Below are positions 1-9,500 of a stretch of 64,000 nucleotides of DNA, piece after piece. The position numbers and the translations under genes were made by a program. Source of the DNA: Arcobacter sp. FWKO B (GTDB lineage Bacteria > Campylobacterota > Campylobacteria > Campylobacterales > Arcobacteraceae); contig NZ_CP041403.1 in NCBI RefSeq assembly GCF_014844135.1, positions 2,170,001-2,234,000 of the forward strand. The letters run 5' to 3'. Numbering within the stretch: the stretch's first letter is position 1; every line of letters begins with the position of its first letter. The notes beneath the pieces were generated by a model. That model did not search any database. It was not told the origin of the DNA and was given only the letters and a program-made list of their open reading frames with translations.

Positions 1-1
1 A

Positions 2-610
2 AAAGCTTTATTACAAATTGAGCTTAAAAAAGTACTTGCTTATTCTACAGTTTCTCAGGTTTCATATATACTTTTAGGTGTTTCACTTTTTGGACCCATA
101 GGTACTGTTGGTGGACTTGTGCATTTGGTTCATCAAGGTATTATGAAGATAACACTATTCTTTTGTGCGGGTGCATTTGCTAAAACATATGGTATAAAAG
201 AAGTATCTCAAATGAACGGATTAGGTAAAAAAATGCCATTAGTTTCATTTAGTTTTACTATTGCTTCTCTTGGTATGATAGGGATACCTCCTATTGCAGG
301 ATTTGTGACAAAGTGGTATTTGGCTTTGAGTGCAGTTGAAAATAACTTATGGTTTATTTTAGTAGTAATAGGGATTTCAGCACTTTTAAATGCAGCATAT
401 TTTTTGCCTATATTATACAGAATATGGTTTTTAGAACCTGAGAATGAAAAACAAAAGATAGTACCTACTAAATACTTTGAGAGTAGGGCTTTTTTGGTCA
501 TTCCTGCATTATTAACAGCTTTGATATCATTATTACTAGGGATATTCGCATTTAGTGATTGGAGTGCATTAAGTTGGGTAGAATATTTAGTGAAATTGGA
601 GTATAAATGA
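2..610 (+). CDS. Mrp/complex I-like proton-conducting membrane subunit, C-terminal part (5' cut by window edge)
   Basis: The open frame runs in from the window edge, so only about 202 C-terminal residues are visible; no start codon is assigned. The sequence carries hallmarks of the proton-conducting transporter family (PF00361; MrpD, NuoM/N, HyfB type): KKVLAYSTVSQVSYI, HLVHQGIMKITLFFCAGA with the transport His and Lys of the discontinuous helices, and the MrpD-like stretch GIPPIAGFVTKWYL. At least four hydrophobic helices are visible. It should sit in the inner membrane and couple cation or proton movement to redox chemistry or antiport. Its TGA overlaps the ATG of the next PF00361 gene by 4 bases, so the two are co-translated. 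MrpD-like is the closest description; whether the complex is an Mrp antiporter, a hydrogenase or another complex-I relative depends on genes upstream of the window. Confidence 0.85.
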   Translation, partial: KALLQIELKKVLAYSTVSQVSYILLGVSLFGPIGTVGGLVHLVHQGIMKITLFFCAGAFAKTYGIKEVSQMNGLGKKMPLVSFSFTIASLGMIGIPPIAGFVTKWYLALSAVENNLWFILVVIGISALLNAAYFLPILYRIWFLEPENEKQKIVPTKYFESRAFLVIPALLTALISLLLGIFAFSDWSALSWVEYLVKLEYK

Positions 611-2118
611 AAATGTTATTTGTACCACTATTTATAGCAGTTGCATTAATTTTTGCTATATTTGTCCCTTTAGAGTTTTCTTATAAAGTTGAATGGTTTT
701 TATTTGGTTTGTATTTTAAAGTAGATATTCTTTCAAAACAGTTTTTATTATTTAGTACTTTTATTTGGTTTATATCATCTATATATGCAATATTTTCTAT
801 TAAAACTAGACAAAAAGAGTTCTTTTTTTGGTTTTTAATGACATTCATTGGTAATTTTGGGCTTTGTGTTTCTTATGATGCATTTGGCTTTTATATGTTT
901 TTTTCTATTATGACATTTGGTGCATTTGGTATGATAATACATGATAAAACCCATGAAGCTAAAAAAGCAGGATTTACATATATTAAGTATGCAATTTTTG
1001 GTGAAATATTGATATTTTTGGGATTGATAAATAGTATTGAGAGTTATGGAAGTTTAAGTTTTGATAGTTTTTATTCTTCGTCTATTGGTACTTTTACTAT
1101 ATTGCTTTTGATTGGTGGATTTGGGATAAAAGCTGGTATGTTTTTTTTACATTCATGGCTCCCTTTTGCCCACTCACAAGCACCAGTTAGTGCAAGTGCA
1201 GTACTCTCTGGAGTAATGCTAAAAACTGGTGTTTTAGGTTGGATGAGATTTATGCCAAATATTCAAGATGATACTGCTGGATATATCTTGATAATTTGCG
1301 GAATATTAGGGATCTACGGAGGTATATATGGTATAACACAAAATAAAATTAAAGTTGTTTTAGCATATTCAAGTATATCTCAAATGGGCTATTTAGTTGT
1401 ATTATTTGGACTTTATTTACTTAATCCTATGGATCAAAATACAATTATTTATGCGATAATGTTTTGTATTTTTCATCATGCCATCAACAAATCGGCTCTA
1501 TTTTTGCTAAGTGGAGAGATACTACAAAATGGTTTTACAAAGTTTAATATATTGCTTGTCTTGATACCTATATTATCTTTGATAGGGTTACCACTTAGTA
1601 GTGGGATGGTAGCAAAAGAGTTTATCAAAAGTAGTACAGATATACCATTTTTGATTTTTTTGATAGGTCTTAGTTCATTTGTAACTGCGTTACTGATGGT
1701 AAGATTTTTTACTTTAAGTATGAAAATTACTCCTAAAACGAATATAAAAAGCTTGTTAATAATAGTTTTACCATTAGTTTTGGTTAGTATTTTATTACCT
1801 TTTACAATAACATTTGATTTTTCATTTGATATTATGCAAGTTTTACCATTGTTTTTTGCTGTTGTTGTATTTTTGTATTTGGAAAAGAAATCTATTAATA
1901 TCCCCTATTTGCCAACAGGCGATATGCTTTTATTGTTTGAAAAAATTAATATTAAACTAAATATAAAAAAAGAGTTTAACAAAATAGAATATACCCATGA
2001 CTATGAAAATAAAAGATTTAATATTTTTTTATTTATTGAGCACTATTTACAAAATCAAAAAGTTGTATTTTTAATCTTTCTTATTTTAATAGTTGTATTA
2101 TCTGGATTTTTATTGTAA
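607..2118 (+). CDS. Proton-conducting transporter family protein (complex I subunit 5/HyfB-like)
   Basis: A 503-residue polytopic protein of about 13-14 helices. The central PF00361 signature is clear: KAGMFFLHSWLPFAHSQAPV followed by SASAVLSGVMLKTGVLGWMRF, then IKVVLAYSSISQMGYLVVLFG and FHHAINKSALFLLSGEI. These hold the Lys and His residues used for ion translocation in NuoL/M/N, MrpA/D and HyfB. A cytoplasmic linker at about 435-475 (KEFNKIEYTHDYENKR) precedes a final helix. It overlaps the upstream paralogue by 4 bases (ATGA) and is the last gene of that operon, ending at a strong shared terminator. Two PF00361 proteins in tandem fit an Mrp-like or group 4 hydrogenase-like complex. Substrate ion and redox partner cannot be told from this window. 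Confidence 0.82.
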   Translation: MKMLFVPLFIAVALIFAIFVPLEFSYKVEWFLFGLYFKVDILSKQFLLFSTFIWFISSIYAIFSIKTRQKEFFFWFLMTFIGNFGLCVSYDAFGFYMFFSIMTFGAFGMIIHDKTHEAKKAGFTYIKYAIFGEILIFLGLINSIESYGSLSFDSFYSSSIGTFTILLLIGGFGIKAGMFFLHSWLPFAHSQAPVSASAVLSGVMLKTGVLGWMRFMPNIQDDTAGYILIICGILGIYGGIYGITQNKIKVVLAYSSISQMGYLVVLFGLYLLNPMDQNTIIYAIMFCIFHHAINKSALFLLSGEILQNGFTKFNILLVLIPILSLIGLPLSSGMVAKEFIKSSTDIPFLIFLIGLSSFVTALLMVRFFTLSMKITPKTNIKSLLIIVLPLVLVSILLPFTITFDFSFDIMQVLPLFFAVVVFLYLEKKSINIPYLPTGDMLLLFEKINIKLNIKKEFNKIEYTHDYENKRFNIFLFIEHYLQNQKVVFLIFLILIVVLSGFLL

Positions 2119-2127
2119 TTGTTATCT

Positions 2128-2154
2128 AAAAGTTAAGGCATAGCCTTAACTTTT
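2128..2154. terminator. Bidirectional terminator between the ion-pump operon and sorAB
   Basis: A perfect 12-bp inverted repeat (AAAAGTTAAGGC / GCCTTAACTTTT) with a 3-base loop sits between two convergent genes. It starts 10 bases after the plus-strand stop and overlaps the first base pair of the sorB stop codon. The A/T-rich outer arms give a U-tract in either direction. Confidence 0.85.
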
Positions 2155-2506
2155 ATTGATATGGATTTGTTGGAAGAAATTGTGGTTTTAAATTGTCTCT
2201 TCTTGATGAAGCACCTGGAGGATAGTTGGTTGCTAAATAAGTGAGTATTTTATCTTCAGTTTCTTTATCAAACTCCCATAAACCTTGAGTTTTTTGCATC
2301 CATACAATCATAGCATGCCAAGTATCACGATCACCTTTTTGGTGTATGATAAAAGCTGCACTATGGCACACTGTACAATTGTTCTTTACCTCTTCAAATC
2401 CTGTTGATAAGATAAGACCAGTTTCTTTATCTATCTCAGCACTATTTGCAAAAGTAACAAGTAATAATGCACTAAGTGGTATTTTTAGTTTATTTAGGAA
2501 TCTCAT
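2153..2506 (-). CDS. sorB: Monohaem cytochrome c subunit of sulfite oxidase (SorB)
   Basis: A 117-residue secreted c-type cytochrome. Residues 1-22 form a Sec signal peptide ending ANSA, and a single haem-attachment motif CTVCH lies at 44-48, with Met66 or Met70 as possible distal ligands. It lies 10 bases after the molybdoenzyme gene on the same strand, the same order as Cj0005c-Cj0004c in Campylobacter jejuni, which encode the periplasmic sulfite:cytochrome c oxidoreductase. By that comparison it takes electrons from SorA and passes them to a respiratory cytochrome. Family and partner are clear; the assignment to sulfite rests on context. Confidence 0.85.
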   Translation of the reverse strand: MRFLNKLKIPLSALLLVTFANSAEIDKETGLILSTGFEEVKNNCTVCHSAAFIIHQKGDRDTWHAMIVWMQKTQGLWEFDKETEDKILTYLATNYPPGASSRRDNLKPQFLPTNPYQ

Positions 2507-2516
2507 TTATGACTCC

Positions 2517-3836
2517 TTATACCACTTGTACAGCTATTCTATGGCATGCATTGTTTAAATAACCTCTTGGATTCCATCCTGGAAGTATAACAGGCTGTGA
2601 TATTCCATTTGCGTCAGTTGCTTTTGCCCATACTTCATAATACCCTTGTTGTGGAAATTTAACATCAGCACTCCAAGTTTGCCATGCAAGTTTATTGAGT
2701 GGTTTGTTTATTTTTGCTTTTTGCCAAGTTGCACCAAAATCTATAGAAACTTCCATTGATTTGACTGCAAGATCACCTGCCCATGCTTTACCTCTAAGGG
2801 ATAGTTTGTCACTAAGTTTATGTTCTATTCCAGAGATAGGATAAGTAACTATTGATTTTACAGGCATTGATTCTATTACACACATTTGATCATTAGGCAC
2901 TTTAGACCCAGGTGCAACAGGGCTACAGGGAACTCTATATGATTGTCCTGTCATTTTTTCACCATCGTGTTCTTTGTTTCTAATTACTATTTTTGTAAGC
3001 CACTTACCACTAACAGATGCTGGCCATCCACCAACTACCAGTCTTAAAGGAAAGCCATTTTGATAAGGTATATCTGCACCTTCGTATGCCCATGCTATTA
3101 AAGCTTCGTTTTCTAACGCTTTTTCAATAGTACATCCTCTGCTTATAACTACTTTTGTAGGGTCACCACTTAAGTGAACATCAGCCCCATAGTAGCCTAT
3201 ATATACAGCATCTTTTTTTATTCCACAAGATTTAAGTACATCTTTTAGCCTCACACCAGTCCATCTACCACATGCAACTGCACCTTGATTCCATTGGTTG
3301 CCTTTTGCTGGTGGGTTGAATTCACTTCTACCGTTACCTCCACACTCTAGTGTAAGAGCGTAAGTATGGTGTTTGAATTTTGATTTTAGTTCATCTATGG
3401 TAAATTTTGTAGGATTTTCACAGCTTTCTCCAGATATTTCCAAAGTCCAGTTTTTTACATCTATTGATTCTAAAGCTGGTGGGTTACCATTGTTTCTGAT
3501 AAAAAATCTATTTGCTGGGGTAAATTCATCATCAAGTAAATGAAGGGGTGTTTCAGCATTTATTGGTTTGTCATTAAGATAAATAAGACCATCTTTACCT
3601 TTTACACTAAAAGGCTCTGTTGTATTTGCAAGTGCAGCAGGTATCAAACCTGAAGGCATATTGCTTGCAAAAGGTATATTTGAACCAACCACCGCCATCA
3701 TAGCTAGTAATCCACTTTTATGTAAAAAACCTCTTCGACTATCATCTGTTACTCTTCCAAATATATCCAAGTCAGCTTTTATAGGATCTTTTTCATAAGC
3801 TTCAAAAAGTCCCATTTCTTTGTTTCTTTTTGCCAT
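2517..3836 (-). CDS. sorA: Periplasmic molybdopterin sulfite oxidase catalytic subunit (SorA)
   Basis: A 439-residue member of the sulfite oxidase family. A twin-arginine signal, SRRGFL at 33-38 followed by a hydrophobic stretch, shows export with cofactor already inserted. The molybdopterin domain (about 95-300) contains LECGGNGRSEF with Cys165 as the expected Mo ligand, then GAVACGRWTGVRLKDVL; the C-terminal 120 residues match the Mo-Co dimerisation domain. Length and the following sorB gene match Cj0005c/Cj0004c. The reaction expected is oxidation of sulfite to sulfate in the periplasm, feeding electrons to cytochrome c. The N-terminal 32 residues before the Tat motif are longer than usual. 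Its promoter must lie in the AT-rich 3837-4049 gap, shared with phrB in the other direction. Confidence 0.88.
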   Translation of the reverse strand: MAKRNKEMGLFEAYEKDPIKADLDIFGRVTDDSRRGFLHKSGLLAMMAVVGSNIPFASNMPSGLIPAALANTTEPFSVKGKDGLIYLNDKPINAETPLHLLDDEFTPANRFFIRNNGNPPALESIDVKNWTLEISGESCENPTKFTIDELKSKFKHHTYALTLECGGNGRSEFNPPAKGNQWNQGAVACGRWTGVRLKDVLKSCGIKKDAVYIGYYGADVHLSGDPTKVVISRGCTIEKALENEALIAWAYEGADIPYQNGFPLRLVVGGWPASVSGKWLTKIVIRNKEHDGEKMTGQSYRVPCSPVAPGSKVPNDQMCVIESMPVKSIVTYPISGIEHKLSDKLSLRGKAWAGDLAVKSMEVSIDFGATWQKAKINKPLNKLAWQTWSADVKFPQQGYYEVWAKATDANGISQPVILPGWNPRGYLNNACHRIAVQVV

Positions 3837-4025
3837 TTTTGTATCTCCTTATGTACTAAAATATCAACAAAATCATTATAACAATAAATTATATTAAATG
3901 TCAATAGTATTATAAGAAATATTTATTTATAATATATATAAACAAAACTAATAATAATCAAATAAAATTAATAAAAATAGCAATAAAATAGCATATTTAT
4001 TATATGAAAATTCATTAGCGTGATG

Positions 4026-4031
4026 TATAAT
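4026..4031 (+). promoter_or_regulatory. -10 element of phrB
   Basis: A perfect TATAAT preceded by TG at -2 spacing lies 18 bases before the photolyase ATG. The leader would be only about 12 bases and carries the Shine-Dalgarno TAGGAG. No -35 box is evident, which is usual for sigma-70 promoters in Campylobacterota. Confidence 0.6.
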
Positions 4032-4049
4032 ATAACTTTAGGAGTTAAG

Positions 4050-5402
4050 ATGGCATCAGTGTTATGGTTTAGAAGAGATTTAAGGATAAATGATAATCCA
4101 CTTTTAAGTGAGTTTAGGCAAGATATAGTATTGCCAGTTTTTATTTTTGATACACAAATACTTAATAAATTGTCAAAGGATGACAAAAGAGTAAGTTTTA
4201 TTTTTTATTCTGTTATGAAGCTCAAAAATGATTTAAAAGCTATAGGGCTTGATTTAGCAATATTTTATGGTGAACCATTAGAAGTATTTGAAAAAATTTC
4301 ATCCATTTGTCATATAGATGAGATATTAGCATGTGGTGATAATGATTTTTATGCAAAATCAAGAGATGAAAAAATATCACAATCTTATAAATTAATATCT
4401 TTTAATGATGCATTTTTATTGCCAGCAAGCTATGGGCTTAAAAAAGATGGTACACCATATAGGGTATTTACTCCATTTTACAAATCAGTTTTACCTTTTG
4501 TAGAAATATTATCTCAAAATCAATACAAAATAAAAAGTGCTAAATTAGTAGATTTTGATTATAAATCAATTCAATTAGAATCTTTTGGTTTTGAAAAAGC
4601 TGATATATCACATATTCCATATATAGATAAACCAATGGAGCTTTTAAACGATTTCAAACCTTATTTTGATATGTACAAAGATTTGCGTGATGATATAAGC
4701 AAAAAGCCATATACTAGTGGGCTTGGTATTCATTTGAGATTTGGGACTATAGGGATAAGAGAGTGTATAAGGGAGCTTATTTTGTATCAAAAAGAGGGTA
4801 TTGATACAAGTGAATTTATAAGAGAGCTTATATGGCGAGAGTTTTGGAATATGCTTTTGATTCATTTTCCAAAGAGTGAGTTTGATAATTTTTATGCCGT
4901 AGATATAAAATGGGAAAATGACAAGGATAAATTTCACTCATGGTGCGAAGGAAAAACTGGAGTACCTATCATAGATGCAGCGATGAGAGAACTAAACGCT
5001 ACAGGATTTATGCACAATAGATTGCGAATGATAGTAAGCAGTTTTTTGACAAAAGATTTACTTATTGATTGGAGATGGGGAGAGCGGTATTTTGCTATGA
5101 AACTTCTTGATTATGAAGCAAGCTCCAATATAGGCTCATGGCAATGGGCAAGTAGCACAGGAGCTGATGGAGTACCGTATTTTAGAGTTTTTAATCCATA
5201 CTTACAAACCAAAAAGTTTGATAAAGATGGAGTATATATCAAACGATGGGTAAGCGAATACAAAGATATACCATCAGGTAAACTATATGATGAAAACTAT
5301 TTGCTTATGTACGGCGATAGTTTTTACAAAAAGCCAATAGTAGTACATAAAGTTGCTAGTGAAAGGTTTGTAAGAGCTTATAAAGATGGAATGATTAAAT
5401 AA
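4050..5402 (+). CDS. phrB: Deoxyribodipyrimidine photolyase
   Basis: A 450-residue cryptochrome/photolyase family protein. The start is placed at 4050 because TAGGAG lies 5 bases upstream and the N-terminus MASVLWFRRDLRINDNPLL is the canonical beginning of the antenna-chromophore domain; an in-frame ATG 30 bases earlier has no ribosome site. The FAD-binding domain (about 200-450) shows TSGLGIHLRFGTIGIRE, EFIRELIWREFWNM, GVPIIDAAMRELNATGFMHNR and the Trp-rich segments DWRWGERYF and GSWQWASSTG that supply the electron-transfer tryptophans and the lesion pocket. This pattern is that of class I CPD photolyases, which use blue light to split cyclobutane pyrimidine dimers in DNA. It is transcribed alone, divergently from sorA. 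Confidence 0.93.
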   Translation: MASVLWFRRDLRINDNPLLSEFRQDIVLPVFIFDTQILNKLSKDDKRVSFIFYSVMKLKNDLKAIGLDLAIFYGEPLEVFEKISSICHIDEILACGDNDFYAKSRDEKISQSYKLISFNDAFLLPASYGLKKDGTPYRVFTPFYKSVLPFVEILSQNQYKIKSAKLVDFDYKSIQLESFGFEKADISHIPYIDKPMELLNDFKPYFDMYKDLRDDISKKPYTSGLGIHLRFGTIGIRECIRELILYQKEGIDTSEFIRELIWREFWNMLLIHFPKSEFDNFYAVDIKWENDKDKFHSWCEGKTGVPIIDAAMRELNATGFMHNRLRMIVSSFLTKDLLIDWRWGERYFAMKLLDYEASSNIGSWQWASSTGADGVPYFRVFNPYLQTKKFDKDGVYIKRWVSEYKDIPSGKLYDENYLLMYGDSFYKKPIVVHKVASERFVRAYKDGMIK

Positions 5403-5449
5403 TATATATTATGATATAATGATTGATAAATTTATACTAGAGGCACTAG

Positions 5450-6367
5450 ATGAATGAAATCACAATTATAAATGACACTATCTCAAATAAAATATACACC
5501 ATAAGAGGTCTTCAAGTGATGCTTGATAGGGACTTAGCTGAGCTTTATCAAGTGGAAGCCAAAAGACTTAATGAACAAGTAAAAAGAAATATAGAGAGAT
5601 TTCCTCAAAGTTTCCGTTTTCAACTTACTCAAGATGAATATGAACACCTAATGTCAAAATTTGACACTTCAAGTTCAAAAGAATCTTTAAGGTCGCATTT
5701 TGCGACCTTAGAAAATAGGCGTGGAAAACATAGAAAATATTTGCCTTATGTATTTACAGAGCAAGGTGTTTCTATGCTTTCTGCGGTTTTGAGGAGTGAT
5801 ATTGCCATCAAAGTAAGTATTCAAATCATAGAAGCTTTTGTAAATATGAGAAAATTTATCTCAAATAACGCCATTGTATTTCAAAGACTTGAGTTACTTG
5901 AACAAAAACAATTTCAAACAGATACCAAAATAGAACAAATATTAAACGCCCTAGAAGATAAAACAACCAAACCAAAAGAAGGAATTTTTTACGATGGACA
6001 AATATATGATGCCTATGCATTTGTAAATGACCTACTAAAAAATACAAAAAATGATATAGTACTTATAGATAACTATATAGATGACACAGTTTTTACATTA
6101 TTTAGCAAATACTCAAAACTAAATATAATAATATATATACAAACTATAACTAAACAGTTAAAATTAGACTATCAAAAATATAAAGCTCAATATAATAATA
6201 TAGAGCTTGTAGAGTTTAAGAAATCCCATGATAGATTTTTAATCATTGACCAAAAAGAGATTTACCATATCGGAGCTAGTCTAAAAGACTTAGGAAAAAA
6301 ATGGTTCGCATTTTCCAAGTTTGAGATGAGTAGTTTGGAGATTTTGGAGAGGTTGCAGATTAAGTAA
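5450..6367 (+). CDS. ORF6N-domain DNA-binding protein with a PLD-like C-terminal domain
   Basis: A 305-residue protein. Residues about 14-130 match the ORF6N/KilA-N type DNA-binding domain of phage antirepressors and many bacterial accessory genes: IRGLQVMLDRDLAELYQVEAKRLNEQVKRN, then FTEQGVSMLSAVLRSDIAIKVSIQIIEAFVNMR. A short coiled segment (about 140-170) links to a C-terminal domain with H260-D-R262-x4-D267 (SHDRFLIID), a variant of the HxK(x4)D phospholipase-D motif with Arg in place of Lys, followed by GASLKDLGKKWFAF. Only one such motif is seen, so an active site would need dimerisation, or the fold may be non-catalytic. It opens an accessory segment of about 5.4 kb between phrB and fbp. 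Role unknown; regulation of phage genes or stress response are both possible. Confidence 0.8.
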   Translation: MNEITIINDTISNKIYTIRGLQVMLDRDLAELYQVEAKRLNEQVKRNIERFPQSFRFQLTQDEYEHLMSKFDTSSSKESLRSHFATLENRRGKHRKYLPYVFTEQGVSMLSAVLRSDIAIKVSIQIIEAFVNMRKFISNNAIVFQRLELLEQKQFQTDTKIEQILNALEDKTTKPKEGIFYDGQIYDAYAFVNDLLKNTKNDIVLIDNYIDDTVFTLFSKYSKLNIIIYIQTITKQLKLDYQKYKAQYNNIELVEFKKSHDRFLIIDQKEIYHIGASLKDLGKKWFAFSKFEMSSLEILERLQIK

Positions 6368-6427
6368 ATAATTTAGTTTATTTTGATAGAATTAATTTTG
6401 TAAATAAAATATTATTAGGGTATTGAT

Positions 6428-6573
6428 ATGTATATAGTAGGAATGGAAAACAATCTTTATAATCTTATATCAAACTTTTACAATAAAGCTACTGCCCTAA
6501 ACCATTTGAAAATGATGAAGAAAGACTTGAATACCTCTTTAAGATGTATGAAGATATGACAGCAAAAGCATGA
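6428..6573 (+). pseudogene. Frameshifted remnant of a short gene
   Basis: An ATG at 6428 with weak ribosome site TAGGGT opens a frame reading MYIVGMENNLYNLISNFYNKA. Near 6487-6500 the sensible reading shifts to another frame that gives CPKPFENDEERLEYLFKMYEDMTAKA and stops at 6573. Taken as one unbroken frame neither half makes a good protein, but together they look like the two ends of a degraded coding sequence. The final codons overlap the ATG of the giant nuclease-NTPase gene as ATGA, so the lost gene was probably translationally coupled to it. The family was not recognised. It could instead be a genuine 42-residue peptide in the first frame. Confidence 0.4.
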
Positions 6574-9500
6574 GCAAGTATCAATTTCTACCTTTAAAAG
6601 ATGAAAAAGAATTTGAATCTTTAGTTAATGATTTATGTGTAGAAAAGTATGGTATTGAATTTCAAGTTTATGGCAGAAAAGGTCAAAAACAAAATGGTAT
6701 AGATGGACTCTCTTTTTCTAAAGACGAAAAACAAATAGTTTATCAGTGTAAAAACAAAGATATTACTAGAGCTGATGCCAAAATCAAGACTGAACTTTTA
6801 GGTGATATTGAAACTGAAGTAAAGTCAGCTAGTGCTGAATTCCCAAGTATTAATACATTTATTTTCGCAAATTCATATAAGCAAGACACTACTTTACAAG
6901 ACAAAGCAACAGACTTAAAGAAACAATACGGATTTACAGTTATTGTATGGAGTTGGGAAGAGATTGAAGGTTTGCTTGAAAAACACTTAAATGTAGCAAA
7001 ACAATATTACCCAGAGATATTTGATAAAAATATATTATCAGAAAGTGATATTAAATATAAGTTTCAAGAAAATTCTGTGACATTGCTTTCTTCAATAAAT
7101 TCTTATATTGAAAAAAGTTTTATTGATATGCCAGAAATCAATCAAATTACTGATTTTATAAATAGTGAAAACTTTGATGATAGATTATTAGTTTTAACAG
7201 GTAAAGCAGGTATCGGTAAAACAGCGATATTAAGTAAAATTCAAAGTACTCTTCTAGACAATAACACAGTTCACTTAAGTATCAAAAGTGATCAGTTTGA
7301 AATAGAGAGTAAAGAGTCATTATCGAGTTTTTTTGGAGTAGACAATATTTTACTTTCTATAAAAAAGCTAGCAAGAAAAGAGAAAGTCATTGTCATAATA
7401 GACCAGCTTGATGCTTTATCTTTAACTATGTCATCAAATAAAAAAGTCATCAATATAATCTTAGAATTCATAGAACAGTTAAAATATATTTCAAATGTGA
7501 AAGTAATTGTTTCTATTAGAGAGTATGATTTAAAAAATGACCCTTTATTTAAAAGTTTAGATGACGCAAATATTATAAACACACAGCTATTAGATTTTGA
7601 ATATGTTAGTAATAAATTAAAATCTTATGTCAAAGAATCTGCAAAATTAAGTAGCACTTTGGTCGAGCTACTAAGAACACCTTTACATTTTTCAATTTTT
7701 ATAGAGCTTTACCCTAACGATAACAGTTGTATATCTATTAAAACTTTACAGGATTTATACAGTAAATTTTGGGAACAAAAAATTCAAGATAGAAGTTTAG
7801 ATAAAACTTTGAGACAAAATACTGTTGAATTGTTAAAGTCAATAGTTCATAGGATGAATGAATTAAATAAAATAGAGCTTCCTAAATTATATTTTGAAGA
7901 TGAATTTGAGGATGAAATTACTCTTTTATTAAGTAGAGGTATTTTAAAAGAAGAAAATAAAAAAATATCCTTTTTCCATCAAACTTTTTATGATTATGTA
8001 TTTGCAAGGGATTTTGCACAAAAAGATATATCTCTATACGAATATATATTAACAACTACTCAAGACTTAAACATAAGGGAACAGTTTAAACAGATTATAC
8101 AATTTTTAAGAGGAACAGATGAGGATAAATACTTATCTGAACTAAAAAATATACTCTATTCAGATGAAATAAGATTCCATATAAAACTGTTATTAATCTC
8201 TTATCTTGGAAGTATAGAAAGTCCTACTGTTGAAGAATTCACTTTTATTCAACAACTTTTTAAAGATAAGGCAGACTATGAAAAGTACTTTATTGAAAGC
8301 TGGATATCTTCTGACTGGCTTATATATTTAAAGGAAGCAGGATTTTTTAATACTGAAAATTTTCAAAAATATAACCTACAAAATAGATTAGAAACTTTTG
8401 TAAATAAAGAAACAGATTTGATATTTGACATATTAGATAATTGCAAATGTGAAGAGAAAATAAAAAATGTTTCAATAATCAATAGTTTAAATAGATTAAA
8501 TAACTGGAGTGACACAAGTTTTGAAATATTGAGAAAATATAATAGTTTATTATATGAAGGTGACATTCATTACTATGACTTGAAAAAACTTTATCAAAAA
8601 ATATATCATTTTGACGAAGAGTTTGCAAAAAACATGTTTTTTGATTTTGTAAATACACGAATTGATATAGTTGAAGATCATGATAAAAAAGAGTTACTAG
8701 ACCATGATTGGTATGAGATATTTGAATTTTTATTGGAACAAAAAGAGATAGATATATTACAAAGGCTTTTAGAATCAATCCAAAAAATCAGTAATAAGTT
8801 TAAAAACGAATACTCTAAAAAAGAATTTTTAATTACAGATAAAGTTTTTGATTCAATAATGTGGCAATTTGATGATTTACATAATAGTTCCTGGGGACTC
8901 TATAAAAAAACACTAAAAAAAATTTCTCAGTTAGCTGTAGATGATAAAGACATCTTTTTAGAACTTGTAGAACCCTATCAAAATACTCATTATCTTTCAC
9001 TGATTACATTTTTAATATTTGGATACTCTAAAGATCACAAAGAATATAAAAATGAAATATTGAGCTTATTTACAAATGTAAAGCTTTTGGAAGAGTTGTC
9101 ATTTAGTCATGATGATGGATATGAGTTTGCAATGCTATTAAATAAATCATTTCAATTATTTGATGAAACGGAACAAGAACAAATTTTTAACTCTATAGTC
9201 CAAGTAAATCCGCAATGGCAAGATACTTATTATGTAGGCAAATGTCATGGAACATATAAAGGGTTACAAAAATATGAATTGTTATCTCAACTAGAGATAA
9301 ATGATATAAAAAAATTCGGTTATTTTAAAGAGTTTCAAGAACTACAAAGAAAATTCCCTTGGTATAAGTTTAAAAAACCTCATAAATCAAATGGTGGTTT
9401 TGTTGGGACACCATTAAGTAGTGATGTTTACTCAAAAATGAGTTTGAGTAATTTGCTTCAATCAATGAAGGTATTTGATGGTACCAAATCAAGAAATAGT

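Noticed and set aside
4020-4049. In-frame ATG extending the photolyase by 10 codons
   Set aside because: It overlaps the TATAAT at 4026-4031 and lacks a ribosome site, whereas the ATG at 4050 has TAGGAG and the canonical family N-terminus.
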